From NCBI GenBank assembly GCA_029561345.1, contig JAKQJC010000034.1, positions 62,001 to 126,000 of the forward strand: a stretch of DNA of 64,000 nucleotides, read 5' to 3'. The position numbers and the translations under genes are program-made. Position 1 is the first letter of the stretch, and every line of letters starts with the position of its first letter. The notes beneath the pieces were generated by a model. That model saw nothing but the letters and a program-made list of their open reading frames with translations, searched no databases and was not told the DNA's origin. Positions 16,561-25,125 of this stretch are shown one piece after another. This DNA comes from Chloroflexota bacterium (lineage in GTDB: Bacteria > Chloroflexota > Anaerolineae > Anaerolineales > Anaerolineaceae).

Positions 16561-16663
16561 TAGGTGAAATGGATTCTGCACATGGTGGTAGAATATCCCT
16601 GTTCAATGAATGCTTTTGCAAACCAACAGAAACTGGCTCAATGATACAAATGGAAAGTGGATC

Positions 16664-17695
16664 ATGATCAAGACCATGCGCATTTTGTTGCTGCTGATCG
16701 CGCTGCTGCTGGGGGGCGGATTATTCAGCGTGTCGCGGGTCGAAGCCGAGGCGGCCTCAGAGGTCACCCCGCAGGATTTGATTGACCTGATCAATGCCAT
16801 GCGCGTTGCGCGGGGATATCCGGCATTGATTGTGGACCCGATCCTGATGGGCACGGCCCAGCAGACGGCAGATACCATGGCGATCTACAACCTGACAGAT
16901 CACATTGGCAATGTCAAAGAACGCGCCAGGGCGGCTGGCTTTGGCGCCGGAGATGAACCCTGGGTCACGGAGAACTGGGCCTCAGGAAGCCCAGACATTG
17001 CGCGGGAACTGGCCTTGCAGGACATTCAGATGGTCTGGGCGGACGACCTGCACATGCTGCCGGTCACCAATCCCAATTACACCTATGTGGGGGCGGGGGT
17101 GGCAGAATACAACGGGCGGGTGATTTACATTCTGCACGCTGGCTACACCAGCAACAAAATTTACAAAGCGGGGGCAACGCCGCTGCCCGGTCAGACGCCA
17201 GGCAGCAACACCTCGCAGATCATTTATCCGGTTCACACCAACACGCCGCAGATAAATGGGCAAATCATCCATGAAGTGAAACAGGGGCAGAGCATGTGGA
17301 GCATTGCCATTGCTTACAACACCACCATCAAGGCCATTGCCGCCCTGAATGGTTATGCCGAGGGGCACACGGATGTTTACGTGGGGCAAAAACTGGCCAT
17401 TCCGAATGCCACACCCTCCGCCACCGCGGCGCCGGAAGGCACGCCCCTGCCGGACCAGGCAACCACCGCTGAAGCGACACCCACACCAGCGCGGCTAACC
17501 CGGACCGCTGCGCCGACCCGCACGCCATCTTCAACAGCCGCGGTGATCCGGCCCACCCTCACGGCAACCTCTGCGCTGGCAGATCCCGCCCTGCCCAGGG
17601 AAGATCTGACCAATATCGGGATCCTGGCTTTACTGGCACTGTGCACGGCTGTGGTGGGATATATGATTGTTTCAGCCGTAAAGAATAAACCTTAG
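16664..17695 (+). CDS. Secreted CAP-domain protein with LysM and a C-terminal membrane anchor
   Basis: A 343-residue extracytoplasmic protein. An N-terminal signal peptide (RILLLLIALLLGGGLFS) is followed by a CAP/SCP domain (about 33-160; DLIDLINAMRVARGYPALIV, then VTENWASG and YTYVGAGVAEYNGRVIYIL), a LysM module (HEVKQGQSMWSIAIAYNT..., about 202-245) for peptidoglycan or glycan binding, a Thr/Pro/Ala-rich linker, and a C-terminal membrane helix near 312-332. It probably sits at the cell wall. It diverges from the AbrB operon and has a possible TAGAAT -10 at 16589. The ATG at 16664 was chosen because it starts just before the signal peptide; the frame is open further upstream. Confidence 0.85.
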   Translation: MIKTMRILLLLIALLLGGGLFSVSRVEAEAASEVTPQDLIDLINAMRVARGYPALIVDPILMGTAQQTADTMAIYNLTDHIGNVKERARAAGFGAGDEPWVTENWASGSPDIARELALQDIQMVWADDLHMLPVTNPNYTYVGAGVAEYNGRVIYILHAGYTSNKIYKAGATPLPGQTPGSNTSQIIYPVHTNTPQINGQIIHEVKQGQSMWSIAIAYNTTIKAIAALNGYAEGHTDVYVGQKLAIPNATPSATAAPEGTPLPDQATTAEATPTPARLTRTAAPTRTPSSTAAVIRPTLTATSALADPALPREDLTNIGILALLALCTAVVGYMIVSAVKNKP

Positions 17696-17715
17696 TTGCG
17701 TGTAGTTGAAGCCTG

Positions 17716-18255
17716 ATGATCTTTGAAACCCCACGCTTGATGCTCCGCTCATTCACCGGCGCGGACCTGGATGACCTCTGGCAGCTTTTAAGCGATGCAG
17801 AGGTGATGCGATATTGCGGTGGACCGCTGGATAGAGCGCAGTCTCAGGCGTGGCTGCAGTCCGCGCAGCGTTATGAGGGCGAGTTTGGCTATGATTACTG
17901 GGCTGTGATGGAGAAAGAGACCGGCCTTTTTGTGGGGCAGGCCGGGATCATCCGCCAGGTGATGGAGGGAGCAGCCTACGACTGCCTGGCTTATATGATC
18001 CGCCGGGACCACTGGGGCAAGGGATTGGCGAGTGAGGCGGCGCAGGGATGTCTGGATTATGCCAAAAAAAACCTGCGGCTTCCCAGGCTCCATGCCACGG
18101 TGGAAGAAGAGAACCTGGCTTCACAGGCCATCCTCCGAAAATTGGGCATGATTTACGAGCGGGATATTCTTTATCTGGAGCAAAGGGTCAGACTGTTTGT
18201 GCTGCAAAAGCCTGATGCGCAAGATCAGGCCTTGAGAGAGGGGCATAGCCCGTAG
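17716..18255 (+). CDS. GNAT N-acetyltransferase (RimJ/RimL-like)
   Basis: A 179-residue acetyltransferase: PRLMLRSFTGADLDDL at the start, the acetyl-CoA loop RRDHWGKGLASEAAQG at about 95-110, and EENLASQAILRKLGM near 137-151. It follows the CAP-LysM gene by 20 bp on the same strand and may be cotranscribed. No good ribosome binding site is visible before the ATG. Substrate unknown. Confidence 0.85.
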   Translation: MIFETPRLMLRSFTGADLDDLWQLLSDAEVMRYCGGPLDRAQSQAWLQSAQRYEGEFGYDYWAVMEKETGLFVGQAGIIRQVMEGAAYDCLAYMIRRDHWGKGLASEAAQGCLDYAKKNLRLPRLHATVEEENLASQAILRKLGMIYERDILYLEQRVRLFVLQKPDAQDQALREGHSP

Positions 18256-18332
18256 AGTGGGGACAGTATTCCTTATTGGAAGTTTCGTCTCTAAAGGAAA
18301 CAAAACTTTATATTCAAAAAAGGAGTGGACAA

Positions 18333-19103
18333 GTGAAATCTGATTGGAATAAATTGAAATTTTGCCTGATGTTGGCGGCGGCGCTGGTTGCGAGCGGCTG
18401 CAGCCTGTTTTCTCTGTTACCGCAAAACATCAAGGAGACACCCGAACTTTCTTCCACTGAGACCCTGCCTCCAGATTTTGAAGTTCAAGCGACTGAAGGT
18501 CAAAATTGTGAACCGCAGTGCCAGCAGGGAAAAGAAGAGATCACCCTGCCAGAACCCACCTCGATGGAGATCAATGCCCAGACCCCGTCTGCGTCTGTTC
18601 CAACAGGAACGGCCACAGACCAGCCGTCTGGCGGTTTTGTGTATTATGTTTTTGTTGATTTGCGTCATCAAAGTATTCCAGAGGGAAGCGTTGAAATTCT
18701 ACCTGAAGGTTTGGTCCTGGCGTCAAAAACGGTCGGCACCGGAGATCTTGATCCCGCCGCATCCCTCCAGGCGGCTCTGAGCGCCATGATTGCGGATGAA
18801 CACAATGCCTGGACGACAAAAAACCTGACCATCAAAGAAATCACTTTCCGCGAAGGGCATGCGCTGGTTGTCATGGCGGGTGACATTTTTGGAGCTGGAG
18901 ATATTGTGCTCATCGCAGCGCGGATGCAGTTCCTGATGACCATTTTCGCCAACCAGGCGGTGCAAACAGCCACGGTGACCCTGAATGGGGAGAATATCGC
19001 CAATTGGGGCATCAGCAACAACCTCGAAGCCCGACCCATTGAAGATGTGTTCACCCGCGCCGAGGTGGAAACTTTCATACAGGAGCACAGCTTCAAGCCA
19101 TGA
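18333..19103 (+). CDS. Lipoprotein with a GerMN-like domain
   Basis: A 256-residue lipoprotein; the lipobox LVASGC puts the lipidated Cys at about 23. A low-complexity linker runs to about 95. The C-terminal part (YYVFVDLRHQSIPEG..., SLQAALSAMIADEHNAW, then GENIANWG) has the pattern of the GerMN domain (Germination/sporulation lipoproteins and many envelope proteins). The GTG start at 18333 has AAAGGAG 8 bp upstream and is the last start before the signal sequence; an ATG frame from 18276 would add residues that do not fit a signal. Role in the envelope is unknown. Confidence 0.7.
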   Translation: MKSDWNKLKFCLMLAAALVASGCSLFSLLPQNIKETPELSSTETLPPDFEVQATEGQNCEPQCQQGKEEITLPEPTSMEINAQTPSASVPTGTATDQPSGGFVYYVFVDLRHQSIPEGSVEILPEGLVLASKTVGTGDLDPAASLQAALSAMIADEHNAWTTKNLTIKEITFREGHALVVMAGDIFGAGDIVLIAARMQFLMTIFANQAVQTATVTLNGENIANWGISNNLEARPIEDVFTRAEVETFIQEHSFKP

Positions 19104-19192
19104 TGTGTGGGCAGGTCAAACGGAAATCATCTGTTTGGTGAACGGGTATATAATTAATCCATTGAACCAAATTATGACAACAGGAGTGTGCC

Positions 19193-19768
19193 ATGTTTAA
19201 GGATCTGGTATTACGCAACCGGAGCTACCGGCGCTTTGATCAAGCGGCGCGAATTTCCCCCGCCGTGCTTCATGAACTGGTGGATATGGCGCGTTTGACC
19301 CCCTCAGGTAAAAACGCACAGCCGCTTAAATACATGCTGATCCATTCGGAAGCTGCCTGTGCGCAGGTTTACCCCTGCCTGGCCTGGGCGGGTTATTTGA
19401 AGGAATGGGGCGGACCGGTGGAAGGGGAGCGCCCGGCGGCTTATGTGGTGGTGCTGGGAGATAAGACCATTTCCAATGACTTTGGCGTGGATCCTGGCAT
19501 TGCCAGCCAGACGCTGCTGCTGGGGGCGGTTGAGAAGGGGCTGGGCGGCTGCATGATCGGTTCGATCCGCCGTAACGACCTGGCTGCCGTGCTGGACCTG
19601 CCGGCGCAGTACGAAATTCTGCTGGTGCTGGCCCTGGGCAAGCCCGTGGAAGAGGTGGTGATTGATCCGGTAGGCGAAGACGGCAGCATCAAATATTGGC
19701 GCGATGCACAGCATGTGCACCATGTGCCCAAGCGGGAACTTGCAGATTTGATTCTGAGTGAGAAATAA
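19193..19768 (+). CDS. Nitroreductase family protein
   Basis: A 191-residue FMN-dependent nitroreductase-fold protein. The N-terminal RNRSYRRFD and the TPSGKNAQPLKYMLIH block bind the FMN phosphate, and GASQTLLLGAVEKGLGGCMIG-type residues (here IASQTLLLGAVEKGLGG) line the cofactor at about 105-125. Electron donor and substrate cannot be inferred. ACAGGAG precedes the ATG by 7 bp. A CGGGTATATAAT element at 19143-19154 is a good -10 candidate and recurs identically before the gene at 22867. Confidence 0.88.
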   Translation: MFKDLVLRNRSYRRFDQAARISPAVLHELVDMARLTPSGKNAQPLKYMLIHSEAACAQVYPCLAWAGYLKEWGGPVEGERPAAYVVVLGDKTISNDFGVDPGIASQTLLLGAVEKGLGGCMIGSIRRNDLAAVLDLPAQYEILLVLALGKPVEEVVIDPVGEDGSIKYWRDAQHVHHVPKRELADLILSEK

Positions 19769-19821
19769 ACCGCCGCAGGACACCGGCCGGTCCGCTTGAT
19801 GACATCGGGCTCGTTGGATCA

Positions 19822-19843
19822 GTGGGGGCAGTTTTGCCCCCAC
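19822..19843. terminator. Hairpin between the nitroreductase and the thioredoxin-GNAT gene
   Basis: A 9-bp stem GTGGGGGCA/TGCCCCCAC with loop GTTT. No T-run follows, so it may be a terminator, an RNA stability element or part of the leader of the next gene. Confidence 0.5.
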
Positions 19844-19923
19844 CAGATTATCTATTAGGACAACAAACCTGAAGATTCGCACCCGGCAAAAGTTGAGACT
19901 GGCAAAGGAGATTTCCCTGCACC

Positions 19924-20730
19924 ATGCGACCTAAAATAGTCATTCTGCATTTTGGCGCGCAATGTCCCTGGCACCGGTGGATCATTGAACAGGCCTGGAA
20001 CGCCAATGAGGTGGTTGGCGGCACCCTGGAAATCATCGATGTCACCCGGACCCCTGAAACAGCCGCCCAATACCGCCTTTTTTCTCCCTTCATGACAATT
20101 ATCAACGATAAGATATGCACCGCAGCTCCGCTGACCAAAGAGCGGATCATGGAATTGATGCGCGAAAGACCGGCGCCGCGGGCATTGATTGAGGAGGAAT
20201 GGCGAACGCAGGAACGAGCCGGACGGATTGAACCGCTTGGGGCGCGGAATGTGCTGGATGCCTGCTCTCTGTGTATTCAGATGGGCGACCGGGTAGGGCG
20301 GATCGGCAGCCTGGATAAACTGAGATGGTTAAATCAACAGGAAAATGGAGATAACCTTCTGGGATTGGTGGCTTACCAGGGAGATGTGGTGGTCGGCGCC
20401 GTGGAGGCTCTGCCAGCCGATAAAATACCCTATCCTGGCATCGAAAAGACGCATGACAAAGCGTTTATCACCTGCCTGTATGCCCTCTCCAACGGCAGCG
20501 ATGGGCCTGTTCACGACTGCCGCGGTCATTTGCTGGAGGAGCTTATCCAGCGCCTGCAAGGAAAATACCAGGCCCTGCAGGTGATTGCCGGTAAAAACGA
20601 GGCTTATCCCAACGGACCCTGCAGCCTGTTTGCCCATTATGGATTTGTGGAGGTGGCGCGCATAGAACCGCTGGCGGTGAGTATTGATCAGGATGAATGG
20701 CGGCTGATGGAAAAGCCGCTGACGGAATAA
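19924..20730 (+). CDS. Thioredoxin-like domain fused to a GNAT acetyltransferase
   Basis: A 268-residue two-domain protein. The first ~75 residues (IVILHFGAQCPWHRWIIEQA ... FSPFMTIINDKICTAA ... LTKERIMELM) look like a thioredoxin fold with a lone Cys-Pro-Trp in place of CxxC. The remainder is GNAT-like (YQGDVVVGAVEAL, then the FITCLYALSN strand, HLLEELIQRLQG helix and CSLFAHYGFVEVAR ending). It precedes another GNAT gene by 19 bp. No strong ribosome binding site lies within 10 bp of the ATG (GGAG is 13 bp away). Function unknown. Confidence 0.65.
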   Translation: MRPKIVILHFGAQCPWHRWIIEQAWNANEVVGGTLEIIDVTRTPETAAQYRLFSPFMTIINDKICTAAPLTKERIMELMRERPAPRALIEEEWRTQERAGRIEPLGARNVLDACSLCIQMGDRVGRIGSLDKLRWLNQQENGDNLLGLVAYQGDVVVGAVEALPADKIPYPGIEKTHDKAFITCLYALSNGSDGPVHDCRGHLLEELIQRLQGKYQALQVIAGKNEAYPNGPCSLFAHYGFVEVARIEPLAVSIDQDEWRLMEKPLTE

Positions 20731-20749
20731 ATTCTGAAGAGGACAAAAC

Positions 20750-21595
20750 ATGCCGTTTATCTTGCGAAGAGCCCGGCCTGAAGACCGGCAAAGCATTTAT
20801 GATGTTGAGAAAAGCGCCACCCCCGGCCTGATTTACCTGCCCTTTGTTTTTGATGAATTTTTGGCTGATGAAACGGGGGCATTCATTGTTGCGGAGACCG
20901 AAGACCAGCTGGTGGGCTGTGGAAAATTCACCCTGCTGCCAGATGGCTCGGCATGGCTGGAAACCCTGCGGGTGATGAAGGCATTTCAGGGGCAGGGCAT
21001 TGGCCGGCTGTTTTATCAGCGTTTCTTTGAATTGGGACGTGAGAAAAGCGTCCCGGCCATGCGCATGTACACCAATATCAACAACCATGCCAGCAAGGGT
21101 CTGGCAGAACAGTTTGGCTTTGCGGTTGCCGGCACCTGCCTGGGGCAGAAAATGGCCTGTCAGGCGGGGCTGGTCAGCTCTGCCCCGGCCGGATTTGTGC
21201 CGGTGAGGGATGTGGAGATGGCGGCCTCGCTGCTATTTTCACTGCGGGAAAAATGGCCCGGCTTTATGGTGCTGAACCGGACCTTCTATGCTTTCAACCA
21301 GGCTCTGGCAAATTTTCTGGTTGAGAGGGGCATGCTTTACCATGATGCGGATGGGAAAAATCTGGTGGTGCTGGGGGCGCGTTTCATGCCGCAGCAGGCT
21401 TTGCACATCGGCCTGATGGATGGAGACTACACAGCCTGCCTGGCTTTTGCCATGCACCTTGCCGCGGTGAAAGGGGTGGGCAGCCTGCAATGCCTGTCGC
21501 CGGTGGGGGCCAAAGAAGCCCAGGCTGAAATGACCCGCCAGGGCTTCCAGTTTGAGGCCTCTGAATTTATTGTCATGGGTGTGGACCTGGCCTGA
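20750..21595 (+). CDS. GNAT N-acetyltransferase with a C-terminal extension, 281 aa
   Basis: The first ~150 residues form a GNAT domain: LRRARPEDRQSIYDVEKS, AWLETLRVMKAFQGQGIGRLFYQ (acetyl-CoA loop at about 73-87) and MYTNINNHASKGLAEQFGF. The next ~130 residues are a second, degenerate GNAT-like half (ALHIGLMDGDYTACLAFAMHL, LSPVGAKEAQAEMTRQGFQF), as in tandem-GNAT proteins. GAGGACA precedes the ATG. The stop codon lies in the loop of a strong palindrome that separates it from the convergent aminotransferase gene. Confidence 0.75.
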   Translation: MPFILRRARPEDRQSIYDVEKSATPGLIYLPFVFDEFLADETGAFIVAETEDQLVGCGKFTLLPDGSAWLETLRVMKAFQGQGIGRLFYQRFFELGREKSVPAMRMYTNINNHASKGLAEQFGFAVAGTCLGQKMACQAGLVSSAPAGFVPVRDVEMAASLLFSLREKWPGFMVLNRTFYAFNQALANFLVERGMLYHDADGKNLVVLGARFMPQQALHIGLMDGDYTACLAFAMHLAAVKGVGSLQCLSPVGAKEAQAEMTRQGFQFEASEFIVMGVDLA

Positions 21596-21609
21596 GAGCA
21601 GGCCAGGTC
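21584..21609. terminator. Bidirectional hairpin between convergent genes, containing a stop codon
   Basis: An 11-bp perfect stem (GACCTGGCCTG/CAGGCCAGGTC) with loop AGAG; the stop TGA of the GNAT gene straddles stem and loop. There is no T-run, but its position between the ends of two convergent genes suggests termination. Confidence 0.6.
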
Positions 21610-21627
21610 TGAAAACGCAGGGGGAGA

Positions 21628-22731
21628 TTAAAGCGCTTCAAGGAAGCGGTCAATCTCGGCTTCGGTGTTGAAGAAATTGGGGCTGACGCGGATGCGGCCG
21701 CCGCGCAGGGCCACGATGATATTTTGCGCCATCAGGCGCTCAAACAGAGCCTTGTTGCCCTCATCAGAGCCGGTGGTGATGGAAAGGATGGCGGACCGTT
21801 CTTCCGGTTTTTCCACAGGAGAAACCAGTTCCACCCTTTTGGCGGGCAAACCGGCGATCAGGCGGTCTGTGAGAGCCAGCACGCGGGCATGGATATTGGT
21901 GATGCGCAGGTCCATCAGCAAATCCAGCCCGGCCGTCCAGGCATAAAAGAGAGAATAGGCGATGGATCCGGTTTCGTAACGCCGGGCATCGTTGAAATAG
22001 CGCAGTTCGCGGAAGCTGTCTTCGGCGGCGAACATACCCGGCAGCACAGGGCGGATTTTTTCTCGGGCTGCGCTGGAAGTATACAGGAATCCGGTTCCGG
22101 GAAGCCCCAGCAGCCATTTAAAACCTGCGCTGGCCAGCAGGTCAATGCCGTCATCCACCACATTGAGCGGCACCACACCGGCTGCCTGAATGCCATCCAC
22201 CAGGAAGAGGGCGCCGCTGGCGTGGGCGATGGCGCTGAGCGCCTTCAAATCGGCGCGGAAACCGGTGTCGAAGCGCACGGCGGCCGTGGCCAGGATGCGC
22301 GTGCGTGAGTCGACCAGCCCGGCGATGGTCTCAGGGCTGACGCGCCGGTCTGCGCCTACTGGCGCCAGGCGCACCTCCACGCCTTTTTCGCGCAGGGCCA
22401 GCCAGGGAAAGGTATTGTTCCAGTGTTCATCAGCGGGCACCACCATGTTGTCGCCCGGCTGCCAGGGATAACCGGCGGCGGCCAGGCCCACGCCCACGCC
22501 GGTGCTGGTGACCAGGGCATAGTCCCGGGGCTCACCGCCGAGGAGGCCGCTCAGAGCTGTGCGGACGGCATGACGGGGAGAGGGTTTGTTTTGCGGGGCT
22601 TCGCTGGCAAAGGCCAGATATTCATCCAGTTTCAGTTTCACCCGGGTGCAGAGGGGTGATTCAGCAGCATTATTGAGAAAAACATATTTTTCGGTGACCG
22701 GGAAAAAGTTGCGAATCTCCATCATGACCAT
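21628..22731 (-). CDS. Class V aminotransferase / cysteine desulfurase-like PLP enzyme
   Basis: A 367-residue PLP-dependent enzyme of the class V family. The opening VTEKYVFLNNAAESPLC, the ALVTSTGVGVGLAA cofactor loop, the LFLVDGIQAAG Asp and the ASAGFKWLLGLPGTGFLY block with the PLP Lys (about 205) are present. Class V members include isopenicillin epimerases and cysteine desulfurases; no catalytic Cys loop of a desulfurase is evident, so the reaction is open. AAGGAAAC lies 6 bp before the ATG at 22731. It is convergent with the GNAT gene at 20750. Confidence 0.85.
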   Translation of the reverse strand: MVMMEIRNFFPVTEKYVFLNNAAESPLCTRVKLKLDEYLAFASEAPQNKPSPRHAVRTALSGLLGGEPRDYALVTSTGVGVGLAAAGYPWQPGDNMVVPADEHWNNTFPWLALREKGVEVRLAPVGADRRVSPETIAGLVDSRTRILATAAVRFDTGFRADLKALSAIAHASGALFLVDGIQAAGVVPLNVVDDGIDLLASAGFKWLLGLPGTGFLYTSSAAREKIRPVLPGMFAAEDSFRELRYFNDARRYETGSIAYSLFYAWTAGLDLLMDLRITNIHARVLALTDRLIAGLPAKRVELVSPVEKPEERSAILSITTGSDEGNKALFERLMAQNIIVALRGGRIRVSPNFFNTEAEIDRFLEAL

Positions 22732-22802
22732 TGTATTGTTTCCTTTTTGAATTTATAACGGCGATTATCTCTATTGTAGCAGGTACAGGCGCGCTGTGAA
22801 TG

Positions 22803-22831
22803 TTATGAAAATCAGGTTCCGGGTATATAAT
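22803..22831 (+). promoter_or_regulatory. Promoter for the isochorismatase-family gene
   Basis: TTATGA (22803-22808) and TATAAT (22826-22831) are 17 bp apart. The surrounding CGGGTATATAAT is identical to the element at 19143-19154. Confidence 0.45.
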
Positions 22832-22866
22832 GAGTCTGTGATCCCTGAGGTGAAAAGGCAGGTTAT

Positions 22867-23451
22867 ATGAGCGAGCGGTTACCTCTGCCAGCGCAGGTCC
22901 GGTCGGCGCTGGCGATTGTGGATATGCAGGAATTTTTCTTTCAGAAGCCAGAACGGCGCCTTCTTCTAGATGGAGCGGTAGAGAACATCAACCGGCTGAT
23001 GGATTTTTTTGACGCCAGGGGTTTTCCTGTGGTGCATGTCATCACGGCTTACCGGGCGGATGGCTCAGACTGGGACCTGAAAATGCGGGCCAAGGGCACG
23101 CCAGAATTGATTGAAGGCAGCGCTGAGGCTGCCATTTTACCGGCCATCCGGGTTTCACCTGACCACATGATAATCTGCAAAACCCGCTACAGCGGATTTT
23201 TCAAAACTGACCTGGCAGAGCGGCTTCATGCCAGCCAGGTGCAGCGGCTGATGGTGGCAGGCGCCTACACCCATTATTGTGTGAACGCCACTGTATTCGA
23301 TGCCTATGCTCACGATTTCATTCCAGGGCTCTTCACCGACGCGGTCATCTCTCACCTGCCGGATGAAGCCAGGCTGATGATTGAACGGATGCAGAGAAAC
23401 GGCTATCATGTCACCCAAACCGGCGCGTTTATCAAGGGTGAAATGGACTGA
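22867..23451 (+). CDS. Isochorismatase-family cysteine hydrolase
   Basis: A 194-residue cysteine hydrolase. The triad of the family can be placed at Asp19 (ALAIVDMQEFF), Lys105 (ICKTRYSGF) and Cys138 (GAYTHYCVNAT). Enzymes of this fold hydrolyse nicotinamide, isochorismate, carbamoyl groups or other amides; the substrate here is not clear. It has its own TATAAT promoter and is followed after 20 bp by a membrane methyltransferase gene. Confidence 0.88.
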   Translation: MSERLPLPAQVRSALAIVDMQEFFFQKPERRLLLDGAVENINRLMDFFDARGFPVVHVITAYRADGSDWDLKMRAKGTPELIEGSAEAAILPAIRVSPDHMIICKTRYSGFFKTDLAERLHASQVQRLMVAGAYTHYCVNATVFDAYAHDFIPGLFTDAVISHLPDEARLMIERMQRNGYHVTQTGAFIKGEMD

Positions 23452-23471
23452 TTGACAGGCAGGAGGAAGAG

Positions 23472-24038
23472 ATGACAGGATATCTGGCTGCGCTGGTCAT
23501 CATTGTGATGATAGGATTGGTCCTGGCGCAGGTGGTCCTGCTGAAAAGGCGCGGTATTGAGGCGGTGAAGTTCGGCAAGATAGATAAGACGGATTTTATC
23601 ATTCCACCTTTCGCCCTGTTTTATTTTTACCTGGTGTTTGCCGAAGCTTTTCATTGGCCTTCTGTCACCACACAGCGTTTTCTTCAGTCTGAGGCGCTGG
23701 CATGGGCCGGCGTGACCTGCTGCCTGGCCGGGCTGGGGCTGCTGCTGTGGAGCCTGGTTTCGTTTGGTCAGAGTTTTCGCATCGGAATTGACGCGGAGCA
23801 GCCCGAGCAGCTGGTCACCACAGGCGCTTTTGCCATCAGCCGCAACCCGATTTATGTGGCATTTGCCGTCATTTTGATGGGACAGTTCTTGATTTTTCCC
23901 AACTGGATTCTGATGATTTATACGCTGGCGGCCGCATGGCTGTTTCACCGCCAGGTGCTGCGCGAGGAGGCATTTTTGAAACAACATTACGGCGCGGCCT
24001 TCGCAGAGTATTGCCGCCGGGTCAGGCGGTATTTGTAA
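23472..24038 (+). CDS. Isoprenylcysteine carboxyl methyltransferase (ICMT)/PEMT-like membrane protein
   Basis: A 188-residue integral membrane protein with about four to five helices and the C-terminal family signature: TTGAFAISRNPIYVAF (about 117-132) and a late REEAFLKQHYGAAFAEYCRRVRRYL. These motifs bind S-adenosylmethionine in ICMT/PEMT-fold methyltransferases. In bacteria the substrate is usually unknown. GGAGGAAGAG precedes the ATG. It is the second gene of a likely pair with the isochorismatase-family gene. Confidence 0.85.
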   Translation: MTGYLAALVIIVMIGLVLAQVVLLKRRGIEAVKFGKIDKTDFIIPPFALFYFYLVFAEAFHWPSVTTQRFLQSEALAWAGVTCCLAGLGLLLWSLVSFGQSFRIGIDAEQPEQLVTTGAFAISRNPIYVAFAVILMGQFLIFPNWILMIYTLAAAWLFHRQVLREEAFLKQHYGAAFAEYCRRVRRYL

Positions 24039-24069
24039 TGATGGATCTCACCCGTTAGGAGGCAGGCTT

Positions 24070-24576
24070 ATGTCACCCATTCAAATTATTCGCTGCCCAT
24101 CGTGCGGGGCAAACCTCAGTTATGAGAACGAAACAAAAACCACCGTGCTTTGCCAGTTTTGCGGCACCAGCCTTGCCCTGCCCGAAGAACTGCAGTCAAC
24201 AGGCGCCCGGCCGGCTGGGGATGAAATGTATACCCCGCAGGCGCCGCTGGAAAGCCCCGGCATGACGGGGTTGGCGCTGCAAATTGCCCTGGTGGATTGG
24301 CTGCTGGCGGAAGCCAACACACAAACCGGCGCGGATCTGCGCGGCCAGCCACTGGCCTACCAGCGCATCACCGAGGCGGCGGAATGGACCCTGCGGGAAC
24401 TGAAGAAACACGCTTCGACGCCCGTCGAACTGCCTTTTCTGACGGCCGACCAGGACGGCCCAAAGCATTTGAAAACCACCGTGACGCGGGAGATGGTGGA
24501 TGCGCTGGCCCAGGGTAAAGATCTGTCAGCTTCGAAACCAGCCCCAAAGAAAAAATGGTCCCTGTTTGGGCATTAA
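24070..24576 (+). CDS. Zinc-ribbon protein, hypothetical
   Basis: A 168-residue protein with an N-terminal zinc ribbon (two CxxC knuckles, IRCPSCGANLSYENETKTTVLCQFCGT, about 5-31), followed by a helical region without a recognisable fold and a basic C-terminus (KPAPKKKWSLFGH). TAGGAGG lies 6 bp before the ATG. The next gene starts 23 bp downstream on the same strand, so both may form one transcript; the partner is also unrecognised. Confidence 0.55.
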   Translation: MSPIQIIRCPSCGANLSYENETKTTVLCQFCGTSLALPEELQSTGARPAGDEMYTPQAPLESPGMTGLALQIALVDWLLAEANTQTGADLRGQPLAYQRITEAAEWTLRELKKHASTPVELPFLTADQDGPKHLKTTVTREMVDALAQGKDLSASKPAPKKKWSLFGH

Positions 24577-24599
24577 CTGTCCAGAAATGAGATGAAGGG

Positions 24600-25112
24600 A
24601 TGGAAAAATCACTGGATAGGCTTTCTGCTGAAGTGACAGCGGTCGAGAAGCATTGCGCGAATGACGCGCTGGCTTTTTATGAACCCCCGGCTGAATATAA
24701 GGCTTTTTTTCTTGACCTGTGCCGCCTGTATCTGGATGCGGCTGACTGGGACCGGCAGAGCATCCGGACGCTGGTGGCGGATAAACGCGGGATTCAGAAC
24801 CACCTGGTCAGCCAGGCCTATCATTGCGCTGAACAGCTGCAGAAATCCAGAGATGCGGATTGGCTTCAGCTGGGCCTGGCCGCCACCGTGCTGGCAGAAA
24901 CCCAAACGGATTACCGGGATATGCTGCTGGTGAGGGCCGAACTGTATGTGATTGCGGAAGAGGCCGGCCTGGACCCTGCCCCGGCGTTGTCCAGCATCGC
25001 GGGCCTGGATGGTTTTGGCAGTTATGCCGTGGTTCTATCAAGGCGGTCTGGATCATACCGGGTGATCCCCCCGGAAAAAAAAAAACGGATGATAATGGAC
25101 AAAAGGAAGTAA
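24600..25112 (+). CDS. Hypothetical protein, 170 aa
   Basis: A helical soluble protein (LDRLSAEVTAVEKH..., CRLYLDAADWDRQSIRTLVADKRGIQNHLVSQ, AEQLQKSRDADWLQLGLAA) with a C-terminal basic tail (PPEKKKRMIMDKRK). No family recognised. AAGGG directly precedes the ATG. It follows the zinc-ribbon gene by 23 bp and precedes a GNAT gene by 13 bp. Confidence 0.5.
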   Translation: MEKSLDRLSAEVTAVEKHCANDALAFYEPPAEYKAFFLDLCRLYLDAADWDRQSIRTLVADKRGIQNHLVSQAYHCAEQLQKSRDADWLQLGLAATVLAETQTDYRDMLLVRAELYVIAEEAGLDPAPALSSIAGLDGFGSYAVVLSRRSGSYRVIPPEKKKRMIMDKRK

Positions 25113-25125
25113 AACAAACGCATCG

